Source of the DNA: Chrysochromulina tobinii
Taxonomy: Eukaryota; Haptophyta; Prymnesiales; Chrysochromulinaceae
Reading direction: 5' to 3'
Assembly: GCA_001275005.1 (NCBI GenBank)
Contig: JWZX01003406.1
Coordinates: 1-37,669 of the forward strand
DNA: 37,669 nucleotides
Shown: positions 27,520 through 36,529 of the stretch, piece after piece
Layout of the letters: every line of letters starts with the position of its first letter
Position numbering within the stretch: position 1 is the first letter of the stretch
The notes under the pieces: generated by a model
What the model was told of the DNA's origin: nothing
Databases searched by the model: none
The model's input: only the letters and a program-made list of their open reading frames with translations
Program-made: the position numbers and the translations under genes

Positions 27520-30500
27520 ATGCCTGCTGCAGTAGGCACTGGCGCAATCGTCAAGGAGCAGCAGGGTACGATCGCCAAAGTCGTGACCGGTAAGGTTGTC
27601 ATGGCACCAACCGTGCCGGACTGCTGCCAGCTGACGGAGCTGACGGAAGCGACAGTGCTGACCAACATCGAGCGGCGGTACATGGACAATAAAATGTACA
27701 CGTTCACTGGTAATATCCTGCTTGCCGTGAATCCGTACGAGCGGCTGCCAATTTACGAGGAGCAGTACATGGCACGCTTCCCAGATGTGGCGATCTCAAA
27801 GGCCGAGCCACACGTGTTCGCGTCCGCCGAGGAGGCTTACCAGCGGATCCGCAAGGATCGGCGAGCGCAATCGATTGTCGTTTCGGGTGAAAGTGGAGCG
27901 GGCAAGACAGAGACTAACAAGTACCTCATGCGCTACCTTGCCTGGCGCTCGCGCGGCGGCAAGGGCGGCACCGGTGGCGCCGACCTTGCCAACGCCATCT
28001 TGCAGTCGAACCCGATCCTTGAGGGCTTTGGCAACGCCAAGACTGGCCGCAACAACAACTCGTCGCGCTTCGGAAAGTTCATCCGCATTCACTTCGATCC
28101 CAAGGGCGGCGTGGGCGGCGCGGTCATGTCGACCTATCTGCTCGAGAAGTCTCGCGTCGTCTTCCAGGGGCCCAACGAGCGCAACTACCACTCCTTCTAC
28201 ATGCTGCAGGCGGGAGCTAGTGCCGGAGAGCGCGCGAGCTTCAGCCTCGAGCCTGGACCCGAAAAGTATGCCTTTCTCAACCAGAGCGGCTGTTACGCCA
28301 ACACGGGTTGGGGTGAGGACTCGAAGGAGTACGCTGCGATGCGCACGGCCATGTCCGCCGTCGGGTTGAATGAGACGACGCAGCTCGAGATGCTGAGCGT
28401 GCTTGCATCGACGATGCACCTTGGCAATGTCGACTTCAACAAGGTAGCCAACGAGGAGTATGCGTGTGCCGCCGATGAGGCGCGCTTGGCGCTCGCCTCC
28501 CATCTGCTCGGCTGTGAAGACGTGGGGCCGCTGCTCCTGCAGCGCTCTATGAAAGTTCCCGGTGCCGTCTATAACATCCAACTCACGCCGCCGCAGGCGA
28601 CCGCCGCACGCAACGCATTTGGCAAGCAGGTATACTGCCTGCTCTTCGACTGGATCGTCGCGCGCATCAATGATTCGATACGCGGGAACGCTAACGACGC
28701 GATGCCTTTTATTGGGCTGCTCGACGTCTTCGGCTTCGAGATCTTCGAGGTCAATTCTTTCGAGCAGCTGTGCATCAACTTTGCCAACGAGAAGCTGCAC
28801 CAGTTCTTCCTCAAATTCGTCTTCAAGATGGAAGAAGAGATCTACAAGGCGGAGGCCATCGCCGGCATCAAGATCGAGTACTCAGACAACCAGCCGTGCA
28901 TCGACCTCATCGAGCGGCCGCCGATGGGCATCTTCAAGCTGCTCGACAGTATGTGCAAGACGCCGAAGGCGACCGATGTCAAGTTCTGTACGTCCATCTT
29001 CGACGAGCACGCCAAGCCAGGCAAGCAACACGCGCACCTTGTAGTGCCCAAGCGGCGGCCGCGCGAGGACACCGAGTTTTCCGTGCGCCACTTCGCGGGC
29101 GAGGTGCGCTACGCGTGCACCAACTTCCTCGAGAAGAATAACGACTCTCTCGACACCTCCTTCAAGGACATGCTGCTGCAGGCGAGCAACGGTGTCACGC
29201 GCGCGCTCGCGCAGATTGCAGCCGATCGCGATGAGTCGGCGACAGCGGGCAACGCCAAGTCGGGCGCGCGCTCGGTTGGAGGCTTCGCGTCCGTCTCGAA
29301 GCGCTTCGTCGACGACATCAATTCGCTCGTCAACACGCTCAACATGACAACCGCTCACTTCGTGCGCTGCATGAAGCCGAACGCGCGTTTCAAGAAGCTC
29401 GACTTCGACAGGGCGATGATTAAGACGCAACTGCAGTGCAATGGCACGCTCGAGGCCGTTCAGCTCATGCGCCACGGCTACCCCAACCGTGTTCCGTACG
29501 ACCTTATGTTCGATAGGTACAAGAAGCATCTGCTCTCGGTGCCGGGCGTCAAAGACCTAACGCCCGCGCAATTTTGCGAGGTGCTCGCAGCGATCGCAAA
29601 CCTCGACGCAAGCGACTACGCGCTCGGTGTCACCAAGATGTTCCTCAAGGCGGGGAAAGGTAAGTTCCTCGAGGAGCTCAAGGAGAAGCCCATCGACGAG
29701 GTGCTGCCCGTGCTCAAGGCCAAGATGATCGAGTGGGAGCGCCGACGCCGCGCCCTACCGCTCATCGCTAAGTTCCTGCACATGCAGGTCAAGCGCTGCC
29801 GGTACAAGCGCGAGCGGCGGCTTGCCGTGTACGTTCAGAGCCACCGCCGGGGCGTGCTCGCACGGCGCGCATTCAAGGCGAAACTGGCGGCGCATCGGGC
29901 AGCCACGGAGGCGGCAAGGATCGCCAAGGCAGAGGCCGCCCGCTCGGGGCACGCGCACCGCCCTTCAACACTTTCGGCCGAGGTGGCCAAGGCGGAGGCG
30001 CAGGCGCGTGAGTACGCCGAGGTGCAGGCGGAGGTGGCGGCAGAGATGGGGCTGAGCGAGCAGGTGGCCGAGTCGACGGCCGCTGCAGAGGCCCTCGGTG
30101 GCGAGAAGGCCTCGGTTGCCGCCAAGGCGCTACAGGAGAAGTACGGCCTAGGGGGCGCTGGGAAGGGGCGCGCGGCCAGAGGAGCCTTCGATCTGATGAG
30201 CCCTCGGTCATCAGAGAAGCTGGCGGCCGAAGCAGTGACGCTGCCCGAGATCCTCGACCCGAAAGCTCTGCAGGCGCTGTTGCAGGGGATGGACTACAGC
30301 ATGATGGAGACGGAGATTGAGGCCATCGTGCTGAAGGCCAAGACGGAGGCGCGCCTGCGCGAGCGGCAGCGAATTCACGAAATCACCGAAGCGGTGCGCC
30401 TCGAGGCGCAGCGCAAGCTCAAGTACCACGTGTCGCTCGCGCAGAAGCAGATTCGTGAGGAGCTCAACCAACGCGTCACGGCGGAGGTCAAAAGCCACGC

Positions 30501-32583
30501 GATGGTACAGAAAGCGAGCTTCACGGCGGAGGGCGAGCGCTGCACGCTGCGCGTCGTGCAGCAAAAAGATCACAGCGAGACGTTTACGAAGACGCTCAAG
30601 ACCAAAGAGGTCGACGCAATCCGCGCCATGTTCAAGCAGTGGGACGTAGACGGCGACGGCGCCATCTCCTACTCGGAGTTCATCGCGGTCATGAAATCGG
30701 TGGCCGAACGCCAGGGTAAGCCCTTCTCAGAGAAGCGTGTTCAGGCAATGTTCGCGCTCGCCGACCTCGACAAGAACGGCTCGGTCGACTTCGCCGAGTT
30801 TCTCGTGATGCAGGTGCAGAAGGCGGATCGGGCGAAGCTCAAGGCGGAGCTGGGTGCTGACGGCGCAGGTGCATCGGACGACAGCAGGTTCCTCGGAGTG
30901 GGTGCCTCGCCGGGACTCGAGAGGCTGAAAGAGGTCCTGAGCGAAAAGAAAGGCGCCAACGGCAAGGATAGGGTTGGGACTGGCGATCATGCGTCGATCG
31001 CTTCCTTCTCTGATCTCGCGTCCGCCACCGATCTGGAGCCTGGCGCTCCACTCACGGAGGCGATCGACCTCGGCCCGCAATTTCTGCGCGAATATCTTCG
31101 CTTCAACCGCAACGGCAACGGCTGCTTGGAGCTCGAGCAATTTGTGGCCGTGCTCGAGACAACGCTTCTGAAGCGCGGCTTGCGCGTCTACCGCAAGCAG
31201 CTCGAGGGCATGTTCCGAGCCGCGGACTTTGACGAGGATGGCATCGTCGAGCTCCACCAATTCGTGCAGCTCGACTCGGTCAAGCGCTACTTTGACACGC
31301 TCCAGAAGCGCGAAATCCAGCATCAGCAGCAGGCGCGCGAGCAGAACGAGGCCCAGCAGCGCGCGGTGGTGCTGCAGCATCAAAAGCAGGAGGCCGAGCG
31401 GCAGGCAGGAGATCGCAGGAGATCGCAGGAGATCGCGTACCGGCAGCAGCAGCAGGCGAATGTGTATGCTGCGAGCATGCCGCAAGTCCCGCCTTCCCCG
31501 GGCTGGGATGCATCTTCGCCGGCCATGCGTCCACCGATGAGCGAGGGCGAGGCCCTGCTTTCGCATCGCCTCGACCAAGCACAGCGACAGCTTGCCATGG
31601 TGGCCCAGGTCAACGCGGTGGAGCGCGATCTGCAGCTCGCCTTGCAAATGGGCGCCGGCTCGACGAGCGCCGGTACCGGTGCGATGCCCAGGACAGCGCT
31701 TGCCATGTGCGGCGACTCCCAACGGGCGGCTGGCAAGCAACAGCACCAAGCGGGCGCGGCGCCGAAGCCGGTCATCTACCTCGACGATTGGCAGCAGGGG
31801 CGCTCGGGGCTCTCCTCCAAGCACCATCAACGTCTAGGGATGCAAGGCTTTACTCCGCAGAGCGAGCGCGAACCTGCAGCAGACATTTCATCGAGGGGCG
31901 GTGCCGGCGGTGGCGGCGGCGTCTCGCGGCGCAAGTCAGTGGGGGATGGCAGCTCAGTCGGGGATGGCACCACGGCTGCAGGCGGCTCTCACGACAACTC
32001 GCCTCCGCAGCGCATGGGAGGGATCGTGCGCCGCGACGGGCGCACAGACGCGTATACGGAGACGAGCAACGCCGCGATGAATCGCTTCCTCTCCTCGCAG
32101 GCCGCAGCGCTCAGGTCAACGGACCTTAACCCGACAACGGGCGTCATTGGCCGACTTTCTGCGGCGCCGAACGTCGCAGGGTTTGCCTTGCGTGCGCTCG
32201 GTGCCCTGGAAGGTGGGCTGAGCGCGTCTGCGCAGGTTGACCAGTACGCAAGTCCGTCCACTCGGGCAGCACAGTCACAATCCCGGCAGCCAGTTACGCC
32301 TTCCACGCCGATCGGGGCGGCTCTCAAACGCGCCGACTCGTTTGGACGGCGTGCCAGCTCGCTCTTTGGCTTTGGCTCAGGGCGTGGCAGCCAAACTTCA
32401 AATCGCACAGCGGGGTCGCCGGCGATGCCGACGCCGCCCCTCGCTCTGCCTTCAACGGGCACGATGAAGCGCACTGACTCATTTCTGTCCAGAGCGAAGC
32501 GGCGCCTCGGCGGTGGCTTCTCAGCGCGTGGGCTGCCAGAATCGCCCAAGGGTGCGGACGGCGACCTGCGACAACACCTTTGA
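27520..32583 (+). CDS. Unconventional myosin heavy chain with four EF-hand loops
   Basis: This 1687-residue actin motor is intronless. The head (about 30-715) has the P-loop GESGAGKTETNK (123-134), switch I NNNSSRFGKF (178-187), switch II DVFGFE (402-407), the relay region FANEKLHQFFLKFVF, and HFVRCMKPN before the SH helices. There is no SH3-like N-terminal subdomain. The TEDS position, 16 residues before the RNAFGK motif, is Ala349. Two degenerate IQ motifs follow (about 749-785), then an Ala/Glu-rich helical tail. Two EF-hand pairs are present: loops at 1042-1053 and 1082-1093 are canonical (D...E), while 1196-1207 and 1236-1247 end in Gln and the third starts with Asn. The C-terminal 370 residues are Gln- then Ser/Gly-rich, with two basic KR-DSF motifs. 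Class is unassigned. The ATG at 27520 is the first in frame. Confidence 0.93.
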   Translation: MPAAVGTGAIVKEQQGTIAKVVTGKVVMAPTVPDCCQLTELTEATVLTNIERRYMDNKMYTFTGNILLAVNPYERLPIYEEQYMARFPDVAISKAEPHVFASAEEAYQRIRKDRRAQSIVVSGESGAGKTETNKYLMRYLAWRSRGGKGGTGGADLANAILQSNPILEGFGNAKTGRNNNSSRFGKFIRIHFDPKGGVGGAVMSTYLLEKSRVVFQGPNERNYHSFYMLQAGASAGERASFSLEPGPEKYAFLNQSGCYANTGWGEDSKEYAAMRTAMSAVGLNETTQLEMLSVLASTMHLGNVDFNKVANEEYACAADEARLALASHLLGCEDVGPLLLQRSMKVPGAVYNIQLTPPQATAARNAFGKQVYCLLFDWIVARINDSIRGNANDAMPFIGLLDVFGFEIFEVNSFEQLCINFANEKLHQFFLKFVFKMEEEIYKAEAIAGIKIEYSDNQPCIDLIERPPMGIFKLLDSMCKTPKATDVKFCTSIFDEHAKPGKQHAHLVVPKRRPREDTEFSVRHFAGEVRYACTNFLEKNNDSLDTSFKDMLLQASNGVTRALAQIAADRDESATAGNAKSGARSVGGFASVSKRFVDDINSLVNTLNMTTAHFVRCMKPNARFKKLDFDRAMIKTQLQCNGTLEAVQLMRHGYPNRVPYDLMFDRYKKHLLSVPGVKDLTPAQFCEVLAAIANLDASDYALGVTKMFLKAGKGKFLEELKEKPIDEVLPVLKAKMIEWERRRRALPLIAKFLHMQVKRCRYKRERRLAVYVQSHRRGVLARRAFKAKLAAHRAATEAARIAKAEAARSGHAHRPSTLSAEVAKAEAQAREYAEVQAEVAAEMGLSEQVAESTAAAEALGGEKASVAAKALQEKYGLGGAGKGRAARGAFDLMSPRSSEKLAAEAVTLPEILDPKALQALLQGMDYSMMETEIEAIVLKAKTEARLRERQRIHEITEAVRLEAQRKLKYHVSLAQKQIREELNQRVTAEVKSHAMVQKASFTAEGERCTLRVVQQKDHSETFTKTLKTKEVDAIRAMFKQWDVDGDGAISYSEFIAVMKSVAERQGKPFSEKRVQAMFALADLDKNGSVDFAEFLVMQVQKADRAKLKAELGADGAGASDDSRFLGVGASPGLERLKEVLSEKKGANGKDRVGTGDHASIASFSDLASATDLEPGAPLTEAIDLGPQFLREYLRFNRNGNGCLELEQFVAVLETTLLKRGLRVYRKQLEGMFRAADFDEDGIVELHQFVQLDSVKRYFDTLQKREIQHQQQAREQNEAQQRAVVLQHQKQEAERQAGDRRRSQEIAYRQQQQANVYAASMPQVPPSPGWDASSPAMRPPMSEGEALLSHRLDQAQRQLAMVAQVNAVERDLQLALQMGAGSTSAGTGAMPRTALAMCGDSQRAAGKQQHQAGAAPKPVIYLDDWQQGRSGLSSKHHQRLGMQGFTPQSEREPAADISSRGGAGGGGGVSRRKSVGDGSSVGDGTTAAGGSHDNSPPQRMGGIVRRDGRTDAYTETSNAAMNRFLSSQAAALRSTDLNPTTGVIGRLSAAPNVAGFALRALGALEGGLSASAQVDQYASPSTRAAQSQSRQPVTPSTPIGAALKRADSFGRRASSLFGFGSGRGSQTSNRTAGSPAMPTPPLALPSTGTMKRTDSFLSRAKRRLGGGFSARGLPESPKGADGDLRQHL
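31404..31435 (+). repeat. Triple 10-base tandem repeat inside the myosin tail
   Basis: The unit CAGGAGATCG occurs three times in a row inside the Gln-rich part of the myosin coding region. Three copies make 30 bases, so the frame is kept. It is a local slippage product in a low-complexity region. Confidence 0.7.
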
Positions 32584-33327
32584 ATCTCCTTTGAATCTCA
32601 TTTGAATCTCGATGCATCTTGGCCAATATTTGGTCAAGCGCGACACGAGCCACGCACATTAAATAGCAAGGTTATAGGCATCAGGTAACAGGTACTTCAG
32701 GTCTAGTGCGTCTCGGTTAGTCCGAGATCCGAGTACGGAGTATCGAATACGTGGCGCGGTCGACGGCTCGGTGGCGCCATGGCGGTTCGGGGCCGCCGCC
32801 CCCCCGGCTAAAGCGTAAGGGCTAAGGCGGTATAATCCCCTAATAATCCCCACTTGTTCTAGGACCACGGGACCTTTGGAAAGAAAAAGTCGGCGTACGG
32901 CGATACGTTCACTGTCGATACGTTCACTGTGTCCATTCACCGCGTGGGCGGGCGCCGTCGCGCTCTGGCTCTCCATGCGCGCCTCTCGCGGCGGCGGTCC
33001 CGGGGCAGCCCACGGGGCCGTGAAACAACGTCTACGCAACAACCCGAAAGCGCTGGGGTCTGGCCCCCCCGCGCCTTCCGCCCGCGCCTCACGCTGTGCC
33101 CACCTCGGCGCCCGCACACCGCGCGCACGCTCCCTCAGACCGCCACACCATCTTCCCCTCGCCCGATCACCGATCGGGTGAGCATCCGCGGGCGTCTACC
33201 GTTTTGTCGCGCGGTCGGTCGAGGCCGCGGGGTCTCTGAGGCACTAATTGAGGCACGTACGACGCCAAAGGTCGAGCGTCGTAGTGCGGACTCGCGGATT
33301 CTCTTCCATAAAACGCGCACCACTTGA
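32584..33327. other. GC-rich spacer between convergent genes
   Basis: This spacer of about 740 bases lies after the myosin stop. Immediately downstream of the stop the phrase TTTGAATCTC is repeated with small changes three times (near 32580-32610). A 15-base tandem repeat lies at 32901-32930. Overlapping Arg/Pro-rich frames on both strands look like composition artefacts. No gene is recognised. Confidence 0.5.
32901..32930. repeat. 15-base tandem repeat, two copies
   Basis: CGATACGTTCACTGT is present twice back to back with no mismatch, in a non-coding spacer. Its role is unknown; replication slippage is enough to explain it. Confidence 0.8.
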
Positions 33328-35088
33328 TCAACCATCGTCGGATACGCACGAGCCGACACCCTCTGGGAGATCCGCCGGGAGAGCTTGACTGCTGCCAACA
33401 CTGGACTCCTGCACGCCGAGCTTTGCATCGACTTCATCGAGTGCTTGCATCAGTTGGCCTAAGGTGGGGTAGGGCTCTTTGCCAATGATTGGGTATGGGT
33501 CGATGCCACTGATGGTTTCCGCCCTTTCTATCCAGATGTTGAGGGCCAGGTTGTAACCACCGACGGCGTCTGCCTCGGAAAAGACATGATGATGCCACCC
33601 GATGGGCAGATAGAGGCAGTCAGAGGGCTGAACGCTGGCATAGCTCTGTACCTTGAGCGCATCCCGAAACTTGGGGAACGCAGCCAGATCGGGCGCCGCG
33701 CCATTTATCTCAGCGGTGTTGTGCGAGACGATTCCTGTATCGCGTCGCCCATACTCTCCACGCAGTGGCGAGTAGTTCGCTTGGATGTCGCGTCGAGGGC
33801 CGTAATAGAGCAAGTCGGTGGCCTCTGGCGGATAGAGCAGCAGGTGTTTCGAGCCGCGGATCTGACACAGGAAGTTGTCGTATGGGTCATTGTGAAGCGT
33901 GTTGCGGAAGTGTCCATCGCCGAGCCAAAAATTCAGGTCGGTGAGGCGCAGATTTTCCATCCATGCCAGGGGCCTCAGGTCGCGCAGCAAGCCGGACATT
34001 GGCCATAGTGGGGCTTGGCGCGAGTAGAGTGTCAAGTTGGCATCCGTGCGCAGGCTGAGCATGCGAACGAAGTCGCCGACACGCATCGTCGACTTGGCCG
34101 GGCGCTCGATGCGGTCTGGGCGCACCTCGAACTCGCCCTCCACCGTGACGACCGTGATTTCAAGCGGCTCGTCTCCCGCACGCTCTAGGAGGTGCTCCGC
34201 ATCCCATTTGATGGTTGGCGCCCAACCCTCGGCCGCACGTCGCAGCACAGTCGGAACGGGGTTTCGGATCATGTGGTCAACGGCGGCCGCAGTGTGCGGC
34301 GGATGTACGGTTGCAGCCTGCGGGCCACCAACTGCCTGCTTCAACGCGTCCTCGAGCCCTTGAATGCAGCGGCGCTCAAGGCACTTGGGCTTGGCGTTCG
34401 GTGCTTTCGCGACGAGGTCGTCCACGTACTCCTTCCATTCGACCGCTAGGCTGTCAGTCTCGAGGATGCTGCGATTGCGAGCGTGAATGGCCATCTTGTA
34501 ACTCACGGCCGCTTCCGCCTTGCGCCCGCCGAAGTACAGGTGGTCATACAGTCTTTTCGCACCAGCAGTGGGGTCCACATGAACCAATCCTCGAAGCGCG
34601 GCCTCGGCTTCGGCTTGCCGGCTCGCCCTTGAGAGCACGCGCGCCAGTGAACTGTATGCTAGCGACAGCTGCGGATCCAGCTCGAGTGCTCGTCGCAAGT
34701 GCAGCTCTGGGGTCGGTGAGACACCCGACAGGTCAAAATGCGCTCGACCCGAATTAGGGCGCAGCGCGATGACATGCTCAAATGCCTCGCGCGCACCATC
34801 TCCGTCGCGGGCGTTCTGCCGCATAGCGCCCAACTCCGTCCAGACGTCGGCATCCATCGGAACGAGCGAGGCCGCTACTGCGAGCGCGCCGCTCGCTGCA
34901 CGCATGAACCCGTGTGGCTTGGCATACATGCGTCCGAGTTCGCGGTACTTATCAGCGTCATTAGGAGCTACCTCGAGCGCTTTACGCAGTTGCGCGGTGG
35001 CAGCATCCACGATACGCTGCTTTTCTTCGTAGCTCTGTCCGAGAACGAGCGTGCACAGCAACAGGTGCACCATCGCCCTGCATCCCAT
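33328..35088 (-). CDS. Secreted TPR-JmjC/cupin_8 2-oxoglutarate oxygenase
   Basis: This 586-residue protein starts with a probable signal peptide (MVHLLLCTLVLGQS). TPR-like helices cover about 24-200, for example DVWTELGAMRQNARDGDGAREAFEHVIALRPNS and LRRALELDPQLSLAYSSLARVL read as paired helices. The JmjC/cupin_8 domain runs from about 275 to 530. Iron ligands are His399 and Asp401 (NTLHNDPYDN) and a His of the WHHHV cluster near 499-501, and Lys414 in GSKHLLLYPP is the likely 2-oxoglutarate ligand. The layout resembles JMJD7/FIH-type protein hydroxylases rather than histone demethylases. The signal peptide points to secretory-pathway substrates; TPRs may recruit them. The frame opens 40 codons upstream from a GTG, so the ATG at 35088 is preferred because it sits before the signal sequence. 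Confidence 0.85.
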   Translation of the reverse strand: MGCRAMVHLLLCTLVLGQSYEEKQRIVDAATAQLRKALEVAPNDADKYRELGRMYAKPHGFMRAASGALAVAASLVPMDADVWTELGAMRQNARDGDGAREAFEHVIALRPNSGRAHFDLSGVSPTPELHLRRALELDPQLSLAYSSLARVLSRASRQAEAEAALRGLVHVDPTAGAKRLYDHLYFGGRKAEAAVSYKMAIHARNRSILETDSLAVEWKEYVDDLVAKAPNAKPKCLERRCIQGLEDALKQAVGGPQAATVHPPHTAAAVDHMIRNPVPTVLRRAAEGWAPTIKWDAEHLLERAGDEPLEITVVTVEGEFEVRPDRIERPAKSTMRVGDFVRMLSLRTDANLTLYSRQAPLWPMSGLLRDLRPLAWMENLRLTDLNFWLGDGHFRNTLHNDPYDNFLCQIRGSKHLLLYPPEATDLLYYGPRRDIQANYSPLRGEYGRRDTGIVSHNTAEINGAAPDLAAFPKFRDALKVQSYASVQPSDCLYLPIGWHHHVFSEADAVGGYNLALNIWIERAETISGIDPYPIIGKEPYPTLGQLMQALDEVDAKLGVQESSVGSSQALPADLPEGVGSCVSDDG

Positions 35089-35252
35089 TAGGTTAGGTAT
35101 GCCGCGCCGGGCCGCGCGGAGTGGGTCTTCGCGTGCGGCAAAAAAACCAAAGGGAAGCCTCCAGCCTGCCGCGACGGACGAGGAGAGTTTGCCGAAACCG
35201 CGAAGCACTGAACTCTTTGAAACAGTGTGAAAGTAGTCACGTGAGCGCCCAC

Positions 35253-36200
35253 TTACCGCATATGCCTTGTCATGCCGGGCCTGTTGCCGCCCAGGCCAGC
35301 GAGCACGAGCTTCTCGTTGACGCGCGCCTGGTACATGAAGGCGGCGAGCGCGTCCTCACCCTGTGGCTCAACCGCTTCGCCAGGAGCGTGCCCCTGTGTC
35401 CAAAGAATCTGCTGTCGATTCTCTGGAACGGAGGGGAGCGTCAATGTTTGGCGACCGAGCTTCGCAGAGCCGCGGACAACTGCCTGCTGCAGGGCACGCA
35501 TGTCAAAGCTCCGAGTGGGCTGCAGGCCGGGATGAGCCGGTGCCGACACCGGCGGCGGCTTCTTGCCGCCCAGCAGCAGCGGCCCGACGGAGGGCGCGCC
35601 GGCGCCCTGCTGCCTAATGGGTCCTGTGCCCACGGCAACACCCGCAAAGCTGCGAAGTTTACTGCTGAGTTCCGACGGCAGCGTCGCAGGCGCCGAGCTT
35701 ATGCGTGACGGCACCGGCACTTCGGGAAGCCGAACGAGCCATCCACGAACAACCGGCGCGATACGCTCAGCGTCAGCGTCCCAGAGCCGTGCCAGCAGCT
35801 CGATGCAACGTTCTGTATTGCCGCCGCAAAGCTTGTAGAGGGAAAAGAGATCCTCCATGGATGGCGTCTCAACCCGCATGGAGGGACCGACCGGGGCGGA
35901 CTGTGGCGGAGGTGGTGGCGGCGGCGGTGCCTTCGCCTGGCCCCGCGGCTCCGGGAGTGGCGCATACTCTCCAGGTTCCGCAGGCCGCCGCCTGCTGCCA
36001 CCGGCTGGCATGCCTGGTGCAACGTGCGTGTTGGGCACTGGAAGAACACCTGTGTGGGTGACGCCATCATCTGGAGACGGCAGCCACGGTGGCCTCGATT
36101 TCGCATCGCCTAGTGGATGTCTCTGCATCCCGTGCGCGCGCTCCTGCGCACTAGGCTGGTACGGCCGCGCGTCGAAGATCATGCCGCCCCGCATCGGCAT
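35253..36200 (-). CDS. Proline-rich protein of unknown function
   Basis: This 315-residue protein is largely disordered. It has a Pro/Gly-rich N-terminal half, including a run of about eight prolines near residues 92-99. One compact segment at about 114-160 (MEDLFSLYKLCGGNTERC followed by a helix ending in VVRGWL) looks like a small helical bundle of UBA/CUE size, but I cannot assign it. The C-terminal third has short conserved-looking pieces (LRALQQAVVRGSAKLG-like and DALAAFMYQARVNEKLVL) that could be binding helices. No signal peptide or membrane helix is present. The ATG at 36200 begins the open frame. It is divergent from the acidic protein gene at 36530. Confidence 0.6.
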   Translation of the reverse strand: MPMRGGMIFDARPYQPSAQERAHGMQRHPLGDAKSRPPWLPSPDDGVTHTGVLPVPNTHVAPGMPAGGSRRRPAEPGEYAPLPEPRGQAKAPPPPPPPPQSAPVGPSMRVETPSMEDLFSLYKLCGGNTERCIELLARLWDADAERIAPVVRGWLVRLPEVPVPSRISSAPATLPSELSSKLRSFAGVAVGTGPIRQQGAGAPSVGPLLLGGKKPPPVSAPAHPGLQPTRSFDMRALQQAVVRGSAKLGRQTLTLPSVPENRQQILWTQGHAPGEAVEPQGEDALAAFMYQARVNEKLVLAGLGGNRPGMTRHMR

Positions 36201-36320
36201 GGCTTACCAGACGCGACGGTTGTGATGGGCTCAAAATCGCACACCAGCCCGCTTTCCGCTTTTCCACACAACTAGTGTTACGCTACTTCCCAACAGCTTT
36301 GGTCACTCTCGCGAGCGGAT

Positions 36321-36340
36321 CTGAGGTCAGGTCTAGCACC
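36321..36340 (+). repeat. Direct repeat, left copy
   Basis: CTGAGGTCAGGTCTAGCACC is found here and, identical over 20 bases, at 37515-37534. Similarity continues weakly for about 25 more bases in both copies, each reaching a GACATG. The two copies bracket the acidic-protein gene. Confidence 0.85.
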
Positions 36341-36476
36341 TTCCATATCGCTGAGGACATGACGCTTTTTTTCGCCCCAGGAGGTGTCTAGAGGGTGTTT
36401 CGAGACTCCCTGGAGTTAGAACGGCCCTCCGGAGGCGCGGGGGGGGCGAAAACTTTTACGTGTTCGAAACGACGCG

Positions 36477-36525
36477 ATCGTGGAACGAAGGCGCTTCGTC
36501 ACTAAGCGAATCGTGGAACGAAGGC
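36477..36525 (+). repeat. 16-base repeat pair directly upstream of a start codon
   Basis: ATCGTGGAACGAAGGC occurs at 36477-36492 and 36510-36525, 33 bases apart, ending four bases before the ATG at 36530. The sequence between them can pair CGCTT with AAGCG in a small hairpin. It could be a regulatory or leader element of the downstream gene, or simply a local duplication. Confidence 0.7.
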
Positions 36526-36529
36526 CGTC

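Noticed and set aside
30727-31830. Long minus-strand Leu/His/Arg-rich frame opposite the myosin tail
   Set aside because: It is a shadow of the EF-hand and Gln-rich coding region, which is clearly real on the plus strand.
36375-36415. Imperfect inverted repeat around CCAGGAG...CTCCCTGG
   Set aside because: The arms are short with gaps. It does not coincide with the direct repeats, so it is not evidence of a transposon end.
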